A stretch of DNA of 64,000 bases from the NCBI GenBank assembly GCA_021732005.1, contig JAKFVT010000027.1, forward strand, positions 1 through 64,000, read 5' to 3'. The DNA is from Mycobacterium sp. Its GTDB lineage: Bacteria > Actinomycetota > Actinomycetes > Mycobacteriales > Mycobacteriaceae. The notes beneath the pieces were generated by a model that worked only from the letters and a program-made list of their open reading frames with translations, ran no database searches and was not told the DNA's origin. Shown here in pieces: positions 21,292 to 30,308 of the stretch. The position numbers and the translations under genes were made by a program. Numbering within the stretch: the stretch's first letter is position 1; every line of letters begins with the position of its first letter.

Positions 21292-22635
21292 GTGATAGAG
21301 GTGCTGGATGATGTGCTGACCGCCTGGGACAAGGTGGCAGCCCTTCCGGCACATGGGATGAGTGTCCCCGAACTGCTCGCGGTACTCGAACGGGTTGAGC
21401 GGCTACGCCGGTTGCTGCCCGCGGTGGAACACACTGTCCTGACGCAGCTCCAATCGCAGACGTCACCTGTCGAGATGGGCGCCAAGTCCTGGCGTGCAGT
21501 CCTGACCCACCGAATCGGTATCAGCGGCGCCGACGCAGGCCGGCGACTCACCGATGCCGCCGAGCTGGGCCCACGGCATTCGGTTACCGGACAAGCACTG
21601 CCACCGGCACTCCCCGCGACCGCGTCCGCCCAATCCCGCGGCGAAATCAACGCCGACCACGTAGCGGTGATCCGCACATTCCTCGACCACTTGCCCGCAT
21701 CCGTCGACGTAGCAACCCGTGAGCACGCAGAAGCTCAGCTGGGTGCACTGGCCGGCGGACTCACCCCGGAAGGGCTGCGCAAACTCGCCCACCAACTGAT
21801 GGCCATGATCAACCAAGACGGCGATCTCGACGACGAACGAGACCAGGCCCGCAAACGCGGCCTGAGCATCGGCCAACAACAGGTCGACGGGATGAGCAGG
21901 ATATCGGGCTGGATAGATCCCGAATTACGTGCGGCACTGGACGCCATAAACGCGAAACTCGCCGCTCCGGGTTACTGCAATCCCGACGACGAAGCTCCCT
22001 GCCTGGACGGCACACCCAGCGAACAACAGGTCACCAGTGACATGCGATCGGCCGCCCAACGCACCCATGATGCACTCAAGGCCTCGTGCATGGCCATGCT
22101 TTCCTCGGGTCAGCTCGGTCAGCACAATGGGCTGCCCGTCACCATCGTCGTCACCACCACCCTCGAGCAGCTGACCTCGGCCGCCGGACTGGCCCACACC
22201 GGCGGTGGCTCATACCTGCCCATGCCGACCGTCATCCGGATGGCTGCCCAGGCCCATCCCTACCTGACCGTGTTCGAATCACCAAGAGACATCAAGCTTT
22301 ACTACGGGCGCAGCCGCCGTACGGCAAGTCCCGGACAACGCCTTGCACTCTTCGCGATCGACAAAGGCTGCACCAAGCCCGATTGCACGGCACCGGCCTA
22401 CCACACCCAAGTCCACCACGCCGCCCGCGACTTCGCCCGCGGCGGCAACACCGACATCAACGAACTCACGTTGGCCTGCGGATGCGACAACCGTATGGTC
22501 AACGAGGGACCCGCAGGTTGGATCACCCGAAAACGCCGACGCGACAACAAGACCGAATGGATCCCGCCCCCACACCTCGACCGCGGACAATCTCGGGTGA
22601 ACTACTACCATCACCCCGAAGAGCTGCTCTGCTAG
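21292..22635 (+). CDS. DUF222/HNH endonuclease, 13E12 family, complete copy
   Basis: This 447-residue protein has the DUF222 helical domain (about residues 1-300, including LLAVLERVERLRRLLPAVE, the GEINADHVAVI segment and LPVTIVVTTTLEQL) and a C-terminal HNH zinc domain: ALFAIDKGCTKPDC, YHTQVHHA, then LACGCDNRMV. It ends with EWIPPPHLDRG and YHHPEE like the fragment at 1-326. Here the HNH region has VHHAARDF instead of the usual VHHVDEW, and CGCDN replaces the usual C..DH, so the nuclease site may be degenerate. The GTG start at 21292 fits a LexA-box promoter; an ATG at 21223 is in frame but lacks support. The gene sits between cobIJ and cobK. Confidence 0.85.
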   Translation: MIEVLDDVLTAWDKVAALPAHGMSVPELLAVLERVERLRRLLPAVEHTVLTQLQSQTSPVEMGAKSWRAVLTHRIGISGADAGRRLTDAAELGPRHSVTGQALPPALPATASAQSRGEINADHVAVIRTFLDHLPASVDVATREHAEAQLGALAGGLTPEGLRKLAHQLMAMINQDGDLDDERDQARKRGLSIGQQQVDGMSRISGWIDPELRAALDAINAKLAAPGYCNPDDEAPCLDGTPSEQQVTSDMRSAAQRTHDALKASCMAMLSSGQLGQHNGLPVTIVVTTTLEQLTSAAGLAHTGGGSYLPMPTVIRMAAQAHPYLTVFESPRDIKLYYGRSRRTASPGQRLALFAIDKGCTKPDCTAPAYHTQVHHAARDFARGGNTDINELTLACGCDNRMVNEGPAGWITRKRRRDNKTEWIPPPHLDRGQSRVNYYHHPEELLC

Positions 22636-23354
22636 AGGCCAGCAACCCAGGTCGCTGCTTCATCAACTGTTCGCACCGAGGTCACCCCGGCGGGCAGTGG
22701 CGGCCGGTCGATCATGACGACGGTGACGCCGAGGTCTTTGGCGGCGGCAAGTTTGGCCTCGGTCAGTGCTCCCCCGCTGTTCTTGGTGACCAGCACGTCG
22801 ATCCTGTTGTCCCGCAGCAGTCTGCACTCGTCGTCGTAGCCGTACGGCCCGCGCGACAGCACCACCTCGTGGTTGCGCGGTAGCACTTCGTCGTCGGGCG
22901 GTGTCACCACCCGGATCAGGAACCACGCATCGCTGCCGGTGAATGGCCTCACCCCGGAGCGGCCGGTGGTGAGGAACACCCGCGAAAACCCTCGTTCGGC
23001 GATGACATCAGCAGCGTCGACGTCGGAGGCCACCTGTACCGCGCCGGCCGGGTCCCACGCCGGGCGGGACAGCACCAGATGCGGCAGGTGCAGTTCGGCG
23101 CAGGCCTGTGCGGCGTGCCCTGTCATGGTGGCGGCGAACGGGTGCGTGGCGTCGACGACGGCGCCGATGTTATTGGCACGCAGCCACTCTCGTAGACCGT
23201 TCACTCCACCGAATCCGCCGATGCGGACCGGCCCGACCGGCAGCGCCGGATCCGGCACCCGGCCCGCCAGCGAGCTGACGATGTCGCGGTCCGGGTGCAA
23301 CCGCGCCGCCAGTGCCCGCGCCTCCCCCGTGCCGCCGAGCAGCAGGATGCGCAT
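22632..23354 (-). CDS. cobK: precorrin-6A reductase CobK
   Basis: CobK uses NADPH to reduce precorrin-6A to dihydro-precorrin-6. The 240-residue protein starts with the Rossmann-like MRILLLGGTGEARALA, followed by DATHPFAATMTGHAAQAC and PHLVLSRPAW, FLTTGRSGVRPF and the LVTKNSGGALTEAKLAAA motif that binds NADPH in this family. The ATG at 23352-23354 overlaps the cobM TGA by one base. Its end overlaps the stop of the HNH gene on the other strand by 4 bases. It is the last gene of the SDR-cobL-cobM-cobK operon. The longer frame upstream is an antisense-like extension through cobM. Confidence 0.95.
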   Translation of the reverse strand: MRILLLGGTGEARALAARLHPDRDIVSSLAGRVPDPALPVGPVRIGGFGGVNGLREWLRANNIGAVVDATHPFAATMTGHAAQACAELHLPHLVLSRPAWDPAGAVQVASDVDAADVIAERGFSRVFLTTGRSGVRPFTGSDAWFLIRVVTPPDDEVLPRNHEVVLSRGPYGYDDECRLLRDNRIDVLVTKNSGGALTEAKLAAAKDLGVTVVMIDRPPLPAGVTSVRTVDEAATWVAGL

Positions 23355-24109
23355 CAGTGCCTGCTGCCGCGGGTGCGGCCCGAGGAGTACAGGTAGCTGT
23401 CGGTAAAGCCCTCGGCGGCAAGCGCATCGCCGACGATGATCACCGCGGTCTTGGTGATCTGCGCGTCGTGCATCTTCTCGGCGATGTCGGCCAGCGTGCC
23501 GCGCAGCACGGTCTCCTTCGGCCAGCTGGCGAAGGCTACGACAGCAACCGGGGTGTCCGGCCGGTAGCCACCGTCGAGCAGTTGCGGCACGATCGCGTCG
23601 ATCCGGTGCGCGGCCAGGTGCAGTACCAGCGTCGCTCCGGGCTTGCTGAGGGTGACGAGGTCTTCCCCCTCTGGCATCGCGGTCGACAGGGTGGAAACCC
23701 GGCTCAGCGTCACGGTCTGCGCCACGCCGGGCACGGTGAGCTCCCGGCCGAGCGCCGCGGCGGCGGCGGCGAACGCCGGCACGCCAGGCACGATTTCGTA
23801 GCCTATGCCGAGCGCGTCGAGGTGACGGCACTGCTCGGCCACCGCGCTGTAGATCGCCGGGTCACCGGAGTGCAGCCGCGCCACGTCAAGCCCGGCGGCG
23901 TCCGCTTCGGCCAGCTCGGCGATGATCTGCTCCAGCGTCAGCGGACCGGTGTCCACCACCTTGGCGTCGGCGGGACACAGCGCCAGAAGATCGTCGGGCA
24001 TGATCGAGCCGGCATAGAGGCACACCGGGCACTGTTGCAGCAGCCGCTGCCCGCGCACGGTGATCAGATCCGCCGCGCCCGGTCCGGCGCCGATGAAGTA
24101 CACCGTCAC
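23354..24109 (-). CDS. cobM: precorrin-4 C11-methyltransferase CobM
   Basis: CobM methylates precorrin-4 at C-11 using SAM. At 251 residues it has the uroporphyrinogen-methylase fold motifs: VYFIGAGPGAADLITVRG, YAGSIMPDDLL, ARLHSGDPAIYSAVAEQ, VPGVPAFAAAAAALGRELT and LHLAAHRI. The GTG at 24107-24109 overlaps the cobL stop as GTGA (24106-24109); the longer ATG-started frame to 24229 would overlap cobL by 120 bases and is rejected. The product feeds CobF/CobK steps. The C-terminal YLYSSGRTRGSRH is basic. Confidence 0.95.
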   Translation of the reverse strand: MTVYFIGAGPGAADLITVRGQRLLQQCPVCLYAGSIMPDDLLALCPADAKVVDTGPLTLEQIIAELAEADAAGLDVARLHSGDPAIYSAVAEQCRHLDALGIGYEIVPGVPAFAAAAAALGRELTVPGVAQTVTLSRVSTLSTAMPEGEDLVTLSKPGATLVLHLAAHRIDAIVPQLLDGGYRPDTPVAVVAFASWPKETVLRGTLADIAEKMHDAQITKTAVIIVGDALAAEGFTDSYLYSSGRTRGSRH

Positions 24110-25311
24110 TGCTTGGTCACCACCCATTGTGTGATCGGCCGCGCAGGTCGCCAGCTGGCGAAGCCGCCCAGGGGCTCGGCCTCGTAGTGCTGGAACTTCC
24201 GCAGTTCGCCGCCCTCGCGTGAATACCACTGGACGAGAAGCGCTTCAGACTCGAGGGTGACGGCGTTCGCGACCAGTCGCCCGCCGGCCGGGAGGTTCTT
24301 CCAACACGCTTCGACCATCCCTGACGTCGTCAAGCCGCCGCCGATGAAGATGGCCGACGGGCTTGGCACGCCGTCGACACCGCCATCACCGAGCCTGGTG
24401 TCGTAGAACGCCTTCGGCGCTTCGCCGCGTACGTCGATGTCGACGACGTGTGCTGAGGCGTTGACTCCGATGAACATTCGCCGTTGCTCGTCGCGTTCGA
24501 ACGCCACAGCGCTGCAGCCCGGCCACGTGCGGCACCACTCGACCGCGACGCTGCCGGAACCCGAGCCGACGTCCCAGAGTCGCTGGCCCGGCCGGGGCGC
24601 AAGCGCGGCCACGGTCGCCACGCGGATAGCCTGCTTGGTGATCTGCCCGTCATTGATATACGTGGCCTCGTCCGCCGGCCACACCCTGCCTTCCGGCAGG
24701 TAGCGCACAGCGATCACGTGCAAGTCATCGATGTCGGGCGGCGGGTCATCGGCCCATTCCCGCGCAATCCCGTCGCGGCGACGTTCGCGCGGGCCGCCGA
24801 GCTGCTCGAGAAGGGTGAGTTCGGAATCACCACGGCCGTGGTTGAAGAGCTGGATTGCCAGCGCCCTCAGATCGGGTCCACCTCTGGACAACACCATCGC
24901 CTGACCACCGCGGCGCACCGCCTTTCGCGCGTCCGCAGTCATCAGGCTGATCACCTCAGTGTCCTGAACCGACCACCCGAGCCGGGCGCAAGCCAGCGTC
25001 ACACTCGACACGTGCGGCAGCACAGTCACCCGGTCGGCGCCGCACATGCGGATGAGCATGGCACCGACACCGTGCAGCATCGGGTCCCCGCTAGCGACCA
25101 CATGCACGTCGTGGGTGATGTCGTCGCGGAGCTCGCGCACTGTCTCCAGCAATGGCTTACCCCATTCTCTGCGCTCAGCGGTGACCGACTCGTCGAGCAG
25201 GTCGAGCTGGCGTCGAGATCCGTAAATCACGGTGGCCCTGCGTAATTCGGCACCCGACGCCGGCACCAGACCAGCCATACCGTCGGCGCCGATCCCCACC
25301 ACAGTGATCAT
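24106..25311 (-). CDS. cobL: precorrin-6Y C5,15-methyltransferase (decarboxylating) CobL
   Basis: CobL carries two domains in 401 residues: a CbiE-type methyltransferase (about 1-205; [45 protein letters not shown]) and a CbiT-type methyltransferase (about 225-401) with the SAM motif [15 protein letters not shown] and AIFIGGGLT. Together they methylate C-5 and C-15 and decarboxylate the ring-C acetate. Start ATG 25309-25311 overlaps the SDR stop as ATGA. The gene corresponds to Rv2072c in the same order with cobM and cobK. Confidence 0.95.
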   Translation of the reverse strand: MITVVGIGADGMAGLVPASGAELRRATVIYGSRRQLDLLDESVTAERREWGKPLLETVRELRDDITHDVHVVASGDPMLHGVGAMLIRMCGADRVTVLPHVSSVTLACARLGWSVQDTEVISLMTADARKAVRRGGQAMVLSRGGPDLRALAIQLFNHGRGDSELTLLEQLGGPRERRRDGIAREWADDPPPDIDDLHVIAVRYLPEGRVWPADEATYINDGQITKQAIRVATVAALAPRPGQRLWDVGSGSGSVAVEWCRTWPGCSAVAFERDEQRRMFIGVNASAHVVDIDVRGEAPKAFYDTRLGDGGVDGVPSPSAIFIGGGLTTSGMVEACWKNLPAGGRLVANAVTLESEALLVQWYSREGGELRKFQHYEAEPLGGFASWRPARPITQWVVTKQ

Positions 25312-26057
25312 CGGGGCATCCTCCGCCACACCGCGCGGGGCGTCATCCGAAACGCGAACGCCAGCAGGCGAAGCGGAGCCGGCACCCACACCTCGCGACG
25401 CCCGCTGTGCAGGGCCCGGGCGGTCGCGTCGGCCACCTTGGCCGGCGTGGTGGACAGCGGTGCGGGGTCCATCCCCTCGGTCATCCGGCCGATCACGAAC
25501 CCCGGCCGCACGAGCAACAGTTGCACACCGCCGCCGTGCAGGGCGTCGGCCAGCCCGCACGCGAAGGCGTCCAGTCCGGCCTTGGCCGAGCCGTAGACGT
25601 AGTTGGCGCGACGCGCCCGCACCCCGGCGATCGACGAGAACACCACGATCGCTCCCCGGCCTGCCGTGCGCATCGCCGCGGCCAGGTGCGTCAGCAGGCT
25701 GACCTGCGCGACGTAGTCGGTGTGCACCACCGCCACGGCGTGCGCAGCGTCGGCTTCGGCGCGGGCCTGATCGCCCAGGATCCCGAACGTCAGGACGGCC
25801 GTGCCGATCGGTCCGTGCTCGGCCACCAGCCGCTGGAGCAGCGGACCGTGGGCCGCGACGTCGTCGGCGTCGAACTCGACGGTGTGCACCGCGACGGCCC
25901 CAGCCGCGCGCAGCGTGCTGACCTGCTCCTCCAGCTGATCGGCACGTCGCGCCGCCAGCACCACGGTGGCGCCGGGCGCCAACCGTTGCGCGAGCTCGAC
26001 GCCGATCTCGCTGCGGCCGCCGAAGATCACGACCGGACCGGCCCCCGTGTCACTCAC
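25308..26057 (-). CDS. short-chain dehydrogenase/reductase, Rv2073c-like
   Basis: The 249-residue protein has an SDR fold: an N-terminal [18 protein letters not shown] nucleotide-binding segment (GGRSEIG in place of the common TGxxxGxG), the [23 protein letters not shown] stretch with catalytic Ser, Tyr and Lys, and [12 protein letters not shown]. It resembles the decaprenylphosphoryl-ribose 2-epimerase (DprE2) type in shape, but the substrate is unknown. It starts with a GTG (26055-26057) and heads the cobL-cobM-cobK operon, so it is either a passenger or a reductase linked to corrin metabolism. A TAATCT hexamer six bases upstream suggests a leaderless message. Confidence 0.88.
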   Translation of the reverse strand: MSDTGAGPVVIFGGRSEIGVELAQRLAPGATVVLAARRADQLEEQVSTLRAAGAVAVHTVEFDADDVAAHGPLLQRLVAEHGPIGTAVLTFGILGDQARAEADAAHAVAVVHTDYVAQVSLLTHLAAAMRTAGRGAIVVFSSIAGVRARRANYVYGSAKAGLDAFACGLADALHGGGVQLLLVRPGFVIGRMTEGMDPAPLSTTPAKVADATARALHSGRREVWVPAPLRLLAFAFRMTPRAVWRRMPR

Positions 26058-26063
26058 ACCTCG

Positions 26064-26069
26064 AGATTA
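26064..26069 (-). promoter_or_regulatory. minus-10 element, leaderless promoter of the SDR-cobLMK operon
   Basis: On the minus strand TAATCT is followed by six bases (CGAGGT) and the GTG start at 26057. It lies in the 36-base divergent gap shared with the Rv2074-like gene. Confidence 0.5.
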
Positions 26070-26093
26070 TTCACTGCGCTAGCGTGGTCGTTG

Positions 26094-26507
26094 ATGGCGA
26101 ACTCAACGACCCGACTGACCAGCGACGCGCTGGCATTTCTCACCGAACGCCACCTCGCGATGCTGACGACACTGCGCGCCGACAACTCGCCGCACGTCGT
26201 GGCGGTCGGCTTCACCTTCGATCCCAAGACCCACATTGCCCGGGTCATCACCAGCGACGGCTCGCAGAAGGCGATCAACGCCGAGCGGTCCGGCGTGGGC
26301 GTGCTGTCCCAGGTGGACGGTGCCCGGTGGCTGTCCCTGGAAGGCCAGGCGAGCGTCAACCGGGATCCGGCCGCGGTTCGCGACGCCGAGCTCCGGTACG
26401 CCCAGCGCTATCGCACCCCGCGGGTCAATCCCAAGCGCGTCGTGATCGAGGTGCACATCACCCGGGTGCTGGGCTCCTCGGGTCTGTTGGACCACACGAA
26501 GGCTTAG
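26094..26507 (+). CDS. PPOX-class protein, Rv2074-like (F420-dependent biliverdin reductase family)
   Basis: The 137-residue length equals that of M. tuberculosis Rv2074, which also lies beside Rv2073c. Rv2074 has been reported as an F420H2-dependent biliverdin reductase. Motifs of the split-barrel fold are [33 protein letters not shown] and [21 protein letters not shown]. The ATG at 26094 was chosen over the much longer frame, which is antisense to the SDR gene. A TAGCGT hexamer ends 8 bases before it. It ends convergently with the M24 peptidase, overlapping by 4 bases. The tetrapyrrole-related activity is notable next to corrin genes. Confidence 0.88.
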   Translation: MANSTTRLTSDALAFLTERHLAMLTTLRADNSPHVVAVGFTFDPKTHIARVITSDGSQKAINAERSGVGVLSQVDGARWLSLEGQASVNRDPAAVRDAELRYAQRYRTPRVNPKRVVIEVHITRVLGSSGLLDHTKA

Positions 26508-27622
26508 ACCGGCACCACCGTCAGCCCGTGCGGGCCGGTGTTCACTGGTTCGGCGCCGTCGGCGGTGACGATCACGATGTCTTCGATGCGCGCCCCCCAG
26601 TGGCCGGGGAAGTAGATTCCCGGCTCGACCGAGAACGCCATCCCCTCCGCCAGCGGCAGGTCGTTGCCCGCGACGATGTAGGGCTCCTCGTGGACCGAGA
26701 GTCCGATGCCGTGCCCGGTGCGGTGCACGAAATACTCGGCCAGCCCCGCTTCGGCCAGCACGTCGCGGGCGGCGGCGTCCACCTGCTCGGCGGTCACGCC
26801 GGGACGCACCGCCTCGACAGCGGCGGCCTGCGCGCGCTGCAGCACCGCGTACTGTTCCGCGACGTCAGCGCTGGGCCGGCCCAGGCTGTAGGTGCGGGTG
26901 CAGTCGGAGTTGTACCCGGGCGCGTACGGGCCGCCGATGTCGACGACGACGATGTCGCCGGACTGCAGGACACGATCGGACTGTTCGTGGTGCGGGTCGG
27001 CGCCGTGCGCGCCGGACCCGACGATGATGAACGCCACCGCTGAATGCCCCTCGGCCACAATGGCTTCGGCGATATCCGCGGCAACCTCGGCTTCGGTACG
27101 GCCGGGTTTCAGGAACTCGGGCACCCGGGCGTGGACCCGGTCGATCGCGGCGCCCGCCTTGCGCAGGGCGTCGATCTCAGCCGGATCCTTGATCATCCGC
27201 AGTGACCGCAACACTTCGGTGGCGAGCACCGGGACCGCGCCGAGCCGTTCGGCCAACGGCAGCAGGTGCAGCGCGGGCATCGAGTCGGTCACCGCGATCC
27301 GGGCGTGTCCCCCCAGTGCAGCTGCCACCACCTCGTACGGATCGTCGCCGTCGACCCAATCCTGCACGCTCAGGCCGAGTTCGAGGATCGCGGAGTCTTT
27401 GAGTGACGCCAACTCGAGCCGCGGCACCACCACCGTCGGCGCGCCGGTTGCCGGCACCACCAGAGCGGTCAGCCGTTCGAAGGTCTGCGCCGCCGAGCCG
27501 ACGAGGTAGCGCAGGTCGTATCCCGGGGTGATCACCAGCCCGGCGACCCCGGCGGCGGAGGCCGCGGCTGCTGCGGCGGCGAGCCGGCGGGCATAGACGT
27601 CGCTGCTGAAACGGTCGGTCAT
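26504..27622 (-). CDS. pepE: M24 metallopeptidase, Xaa-Pro dipeptidase/aminopeptidase (PepE-like)
   Basis: The 372-residue protein has an N-terminal creatinase-like domain (about 1-135) and a C-terminal pita-bread domain with all five metal ligands: VVVDIGG (Asp), NSDCTRTY (Asp), [15 protein letters not shown] (His), FSVEPGIYF (Glu) and [10 protein letters not shown] (Glu). Such enzymes release residues next to proline. The symbol is that used for Rv2089c in M. tuberculosis, which is of nearly identical length and also lies upstream of a 5'-3' exonuclease gene. The start at MTDRFSSD (27622) rather than the ATG at 27646 is supported by family alignment from memory and a TAGCCT hexamer 7 bases upstream. 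Confidence 0.92.
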   Translation of the reverse strand: MTDRFSSDVYARRLAAAAAAASAAGVAGLVITPGYDLRYLVGSAAQTFERLTALVVPATGAPTVVVPRLELASLKDSAILELGLSVQDWVDGDDPYEVVAAALGGHARIAVTDSMPALHLLPLAERLGAVPVLATEVLRSLRMIKDPAEIDALRKAGAAIDRVHARVPEFLKPGRTEAEVAADIAEAIVAEGHSAVAFIIVGSGAHGADPHHEQSDRVLQSGDIVVVDIGGPYAPGYNSDCTRTYSLGRPSADVAEQYAVLQRAQAAAVEAVRPGVTAEQVDAAARDVLAEAGLAEYFVHRTGHGIGLSVHEEPYIVAGNDLPLAEGMAFSVEPGIYFPGHWGARIEDIVIVTADGAEPVNTGPHGLTVVPV

Positions 27623-27629
27623 GCCAGCC

Positions 27630-27635
27630 AGGCTA
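27630..27635 (-). promoter_or_regulatory. minus-10 element of the M24 peptidase gene
   Basis: TAGCCT on the minus strand lies 7 bases before the ATG at 27622. The divergent gene at 27658 has its own hexamer 10 bases away (27646-27651), so two back-to-back leaderless promoters share 35 bases. Confidence 0.4.
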
Positions 27636-27645
27636 GCCGCAGGCA

Positions 27646-27651
27646 TACGAT
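27646..27651 (+). promoter_or_regulatory. minus-10 element of the hotdog-like gene
   Basis: TACGAT is followed by exactly six bases (GACGCG) and the ATG at 27658, the leaderless geometry. Confidence 0.45.
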
Positions 27652-27657
27652 GACGCG

Positions 27658-28509
27658 ATGCTCCGCGACATCCGTGAGCTCGCCGATGACCCCGCGGCGT
27701 ACGCCGCCGAGCTCAACCGGCGCTGGGGCGGGCTGCTCAGCTATCGCTACCTGGGCCGCAGCTATTCGACGATGGACGTCGACGCCCAGGACACCGTCAC
27801 GATCCGCCACGACATGCGTAACCCGGCCGGCGGCCTTTTCCTGGCGGTGCTGGGCATCGTCTCCCCGGACAGCGGCCTGGTATCCGACCTCGAAGCGGTG
27901 CCCAACCCGGTGATCCACTCCATCCAGGTGGTCGACCCCGGCCACGACGTACGTCGCATCGAGATCCGGTCTGAGGACCTCAAGCGCGGCAGGCAGATGG
28001 CATACAGCCGGTCGCGGATCGTCGACGCGGACAACCCTTCTCGGGTGCTCGCGCTCAACGAGGGCCAGGGCGTGAGCATCGGTGTCCCACCGGACGGGCT
28101 GGGCAAGATGGCGCTCAACCCGATCGAGGTCGTCGATTCCCCCGACCTGCCGCCGCTGTGGCAGGTCTTCGGCGCGGTCCGGCGGCCCGGCGGGGCGTGG
28201 GCGATGCCGGAACTCTCGCCGGAGGTGGCTTCTCCGGATGCCGCGCTGCACGTGGGCCCTCAGTTCGTGATCCTGGAGACGGCCGCGCTGGACGCCGCGG
28301 CCGCCGTGGTGGGCACCGACCGCCTGCAGGGAGTCAGCTCGCACGTGATGTTCCTGGCACGCGGCAAGGTCGGGCCGTTCCGAGCCGACGCCGAGCCGAT
28401 TTCCGGACCTGGCGGCACGATCGCGGTGCGTGTCACGTTGCATGACGAAGGCGCCGGCGGCAAGGCGATCACCACCGGTTCGTATCTGTTCCGCTACGGC
28501 CGCGGGTAG
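27658..28509 (+). CDS. hypothetical protein, possible hotdog-fold thioesterase
   Basis: The 283-residue protein has no signal peptide or membrane segment. The last part contains MFLARGKVGPFRADAEPIS followed by a strand-rich IAVRVTLHDEG and a C-terminal SYLFRYGRG, a pattern common in PaaI-type hotdog thioesterases (GPF and terminal beta strands). The first half has RHDMRNPAGGLFLAVLGIVS, also reminiscent of a hotdog hydrophobic helix, so it could be a double hotdog. No catalytic residue can be fixed with certainty. It is inserted between the M24 peptidase and the 5'-3' exonuclease, which are neighbours in M. tuberculosis (Rv2089c, Rv2090). Function is unassigned. Confidence 0.75.
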   Translation: MLRDIRELADDPAAYAAELNRRWGGLLSYRYLGRSYSTMDVDAQDTVTIRHDMRNPAGGLFLAVLGIVSPDSGLVSDLEAVPNPVIHSIQVVDPGHDVRRIEIRSEDLKRGRQMAYSRSRIVDADNPSRVLALNEGQGVSIGVPPDGLGKMALNPIEVVDSPDLPPLWQVFGAVRRPGGAWAMPELSPEVASPDAALHVGPQFVILETAALDAAAAVVGTDRLQGVSSHVMFLARGKVGPFRADAEPISGPGGTIAVRVTLHDEGAGGKAITTGSYLFRYGRG

Positions 28510-28533
28510 CCGGCTACTGGCAGGATGGCTCGC

Positions 28534-29487
28534 ATGTCTGCACCGGTGTTGCTGCTCGATGGCGCGAGCATGTGGTTTCGTTCGTTCTTCGGGGTGCCCT
28601 CGTCGATCACCGCGCCCGACGGCCGACAGGTCAACGCCGTGCGCGGCTTCCTGGACAGTGTGGCCACGCTGGTCACACGGGAACGCCCGGGCCGCCTGGT
28701 GGTGTGCCTCGATCTGGACTGGCGCCCGCAGTTCCGGGTCGATGCGATCCCGTCGTACAAAGCGCACCGGGTCGCTGAAGAAAAGCCCAGCGGGGAAACA
28801 GATTTGGAAGAGGTCCCCGACGAGCTCAGCCATCAGGTCGAGATGATCATGGAGTTGCTCGACGCGTTCGGGATCGCCACCGCAGGCGCACCGGGCTATG
28901 AAGCCGACGACGTGCTGGGCACGCTGGCCACCGCCGAGACGCGCGATCCCGTCGTCGTCGTCAGCGGCGACCGCGACCTGCTGCAGTTGGTGGGCGACGA
29001 TCCGGTCGCCGTGCGGGTTCTCTATCTGGGCCGCGGGTTGTCGAACGCCACGATGTTCGGGCCTGCCGAGGTCGCCGAGAAGTACGGGGTGCCGCCGCAT
29101 CGCGCGGGCGCCGCCTATGCCGAACTGGCTCTGCTGCGCGGTGATCCGTCCGACGGCCTGCCCGGGGTGCCGGGTGTCGGGGAGAAGACCGCGGCCACTC
29201 TGCTGTCCCAGTACGGTTCGCTGGAGGACATCCTGGCCGCCGCGCACGATCCGAAATCCAAGCTGTCCAAGGCCTTTCGCAGCAAGATCCTGGCAGCGAC
29301 CGACTACATAGAGACCGCCGGACCGGTGGTGCAGGTGGCCCGCGACGCACCGGTGGAATTCAGCACCGACCACGACCGGCTACCGCTGGCGGCCGCCGAC
29401 CCATCGCGGGTTGCGGAACTGGCCAACGCCTACGGTGTCGGCTCGTCGATCGGGCGGTTGCAGAAGGCGCTGGACGCCCTCGACTAG
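28534..29487 (+). CDS. 5'-3' exonuclease, FEN-like (Rv2090-like)
   Basis: This stand-alone 5'-nuclease resembles the exonuclease domain of DNA polymerase I. In 317 residues it shows [15 protein letters not shown] with the first Asp, [22 protein letters not shown] (second Asp and the Lys/Arg of the arch), [12 protein letters not shown] and [12 protein letters not shown] carboxylate clusters, and the helix-3-turn-helix [20 protein letters not shown]. It probably processes flaps or RNA primers in repair and replication. I prefer the ATG at 28534 ([10 protein letters not shown]) with AGGA nine bases upstream; ATG 28525 adds three residues. It ends one base before the stop of the convergent DUF4333 gene. 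Confidence 0.92.
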   Translation: MSAPVLLLDGASMWFRSFFGVPSSITAPDGRQVNAVRGFLDSVATLVTRERPGRLVVCLDLDWRPQFRVDAIPSYKAHRVAEEKPSGETDLEEVPDELSHQVEMIMELLDAFGIATAGAPGYEADDVLGTLATAETRDPVVVVSGDRDLLQLVGDDPVAVRVLYLGRGLSNATMFGPAEVAEKYGVPPHRAGAAYAELALLRGDPSDGLPGVPGVGEKTAATLLSQYGSLEDILAAAHDPKSKLSKAFRSKILAATDYIETAGPVVQVARDAPVEFSTDHDRLPLAAADPSRVAELANAYGVGSSIGRLQKALDALD

Positions 29488-30252
29488 CTACTTGGGCCGG
29501 CCGACCTCGTAGGTGCCCTTGTCGTCCTGGAAGGTGACCGTCACCTGGCGCTTGGTGCCGTCGATGCTCACCTCGCAGGTGAAGGTGTCACCCTTCTTGA
29601 CCGTCGGGTTCTGGCCGTTGTTGCACTTGACGTCCTTGACGTTCTTGGCACCGTAGCCGTTGGTCTCGTCGGTCAAGATGTTCTGCACGCCCTGCTGGGC
29701 CTTGCCGATATCGAGCTTGGTGGTCACGAAGAAGCCGGGCTTCCAGAAGCCCAGGACCAGCACGACGGCGACGACGATCGCGGCCAGCACTCCGATGACC
29801 GTGAAGAGCACGGCCGAAGACTTCTTGGCGCCCTCGTCGCCGGGCTGCGGGTACGGGGCGTACTGCCCGGGCTGGTTGGGGTCGCCCGGCTGCTGCGGGT
29901 ACTGACCCGGCTGTTGCGGGTACTGACCCGGCTGTTGCGGGTACTGGCCGTACTGCGGCTGCCCGTACTGCGGGTACTGCTGACCCGGCTGTCCGTAGGC
30001 GCCCGGGTTGTACTCGGCCGGCTGCTGGTACGGCTGCTGCGGGTACTGCTGACCGGGCTGCTGGCCGTACTGCGGGTATTGCTGCGGGGTGTAGGCGGGC
30101 GGCTGCCACGCCGGCGGCTCACCGGACGGCTGCTGCCACGCCGGGGTCTCGCTGCCGCTGGGCTGCTGCTCGGAGCCGGGGGCAGGCTGATCCTGACCTT
30201 GCCCGGGTTGAGCCTGCCAGGGATTAGGTTCTGATCCCTGCGGTCCGCTCAT
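29488..30252 (-). CDS. DUF4333 membrane protein with Pro/Gln/Tyr-rich repeat domain (Rv2091c-like)
   Basis: The first 140 of 254 residues are a disordered cytoplasmic domain with repeats of YPQQPGQ and related YGQ units; a single transmembrane helix follows ([22 protein letters not shown], about 149-170), then an extracytoplasmic DUF4333 domain with one disulfide-capable Cys pair (VKCNNG and FTCEVS) and a terminal beta strand. DUF4333 is a mycobacterial surface-domain family of unknown function. Start is ATG 30250-30252 with AAGGAGAG upstream. In M. tuberculosis the similar Rv2091c lies between Rv2090 and helY, as here. The low-complexity tail could mediate self-association. Confidence 0.88.
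   Translation of the reverse strand: MSGPQGSEPNPWQAQPGQGQDQPAPGSEQQPSGSETPAWQQPSGEPPAWQPPAYTPQQYPQYGQQPGQQYPQQPYQQPAEYNPGAYGQPGQQYPQYGQPQYGQYPQQPGQYPQQPGQYPQQPGDPNQPGQYAPYPQPGDEGAKKSSAVLFTVIGVLAAIVVAVVLVLGFWKPGFFVTTKLDIGKAQQGVQNILTDETNGYGAKNVKDVKCNNGQNPTVKKGDTFTCEVSIDGTKRQVTVTFQDDKGTYEVGRPK
29888..29950 (-). repeat. three tandem 21-bp units encoding YPQQPGQ
   Basis: Three consecutive units of 21 bases (29888-29908, 29909-29929, 29930-29950) are nearly identical at the nucleotide level and encode the heptad in the cytoplasmic tail of the DUF4333 protein. Unit 3 begins to diverge at its end. Copy number is likely to vary between strains. Confidence 0.8.
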
Positions 30253-30308
30253 CGTCTCTCCTTGATCTGGTAGCGATTCGCCGCTCCCACCGTAGCGTTT
30301 GCATGAGC

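Noticed and set aside
27619..29373. 584-codon open frame on the minus strand
   Set aside because: Covers the hotdog-like and 5'-3' exonuclease genes in antisense; composition is His/Arg/Gln noise.
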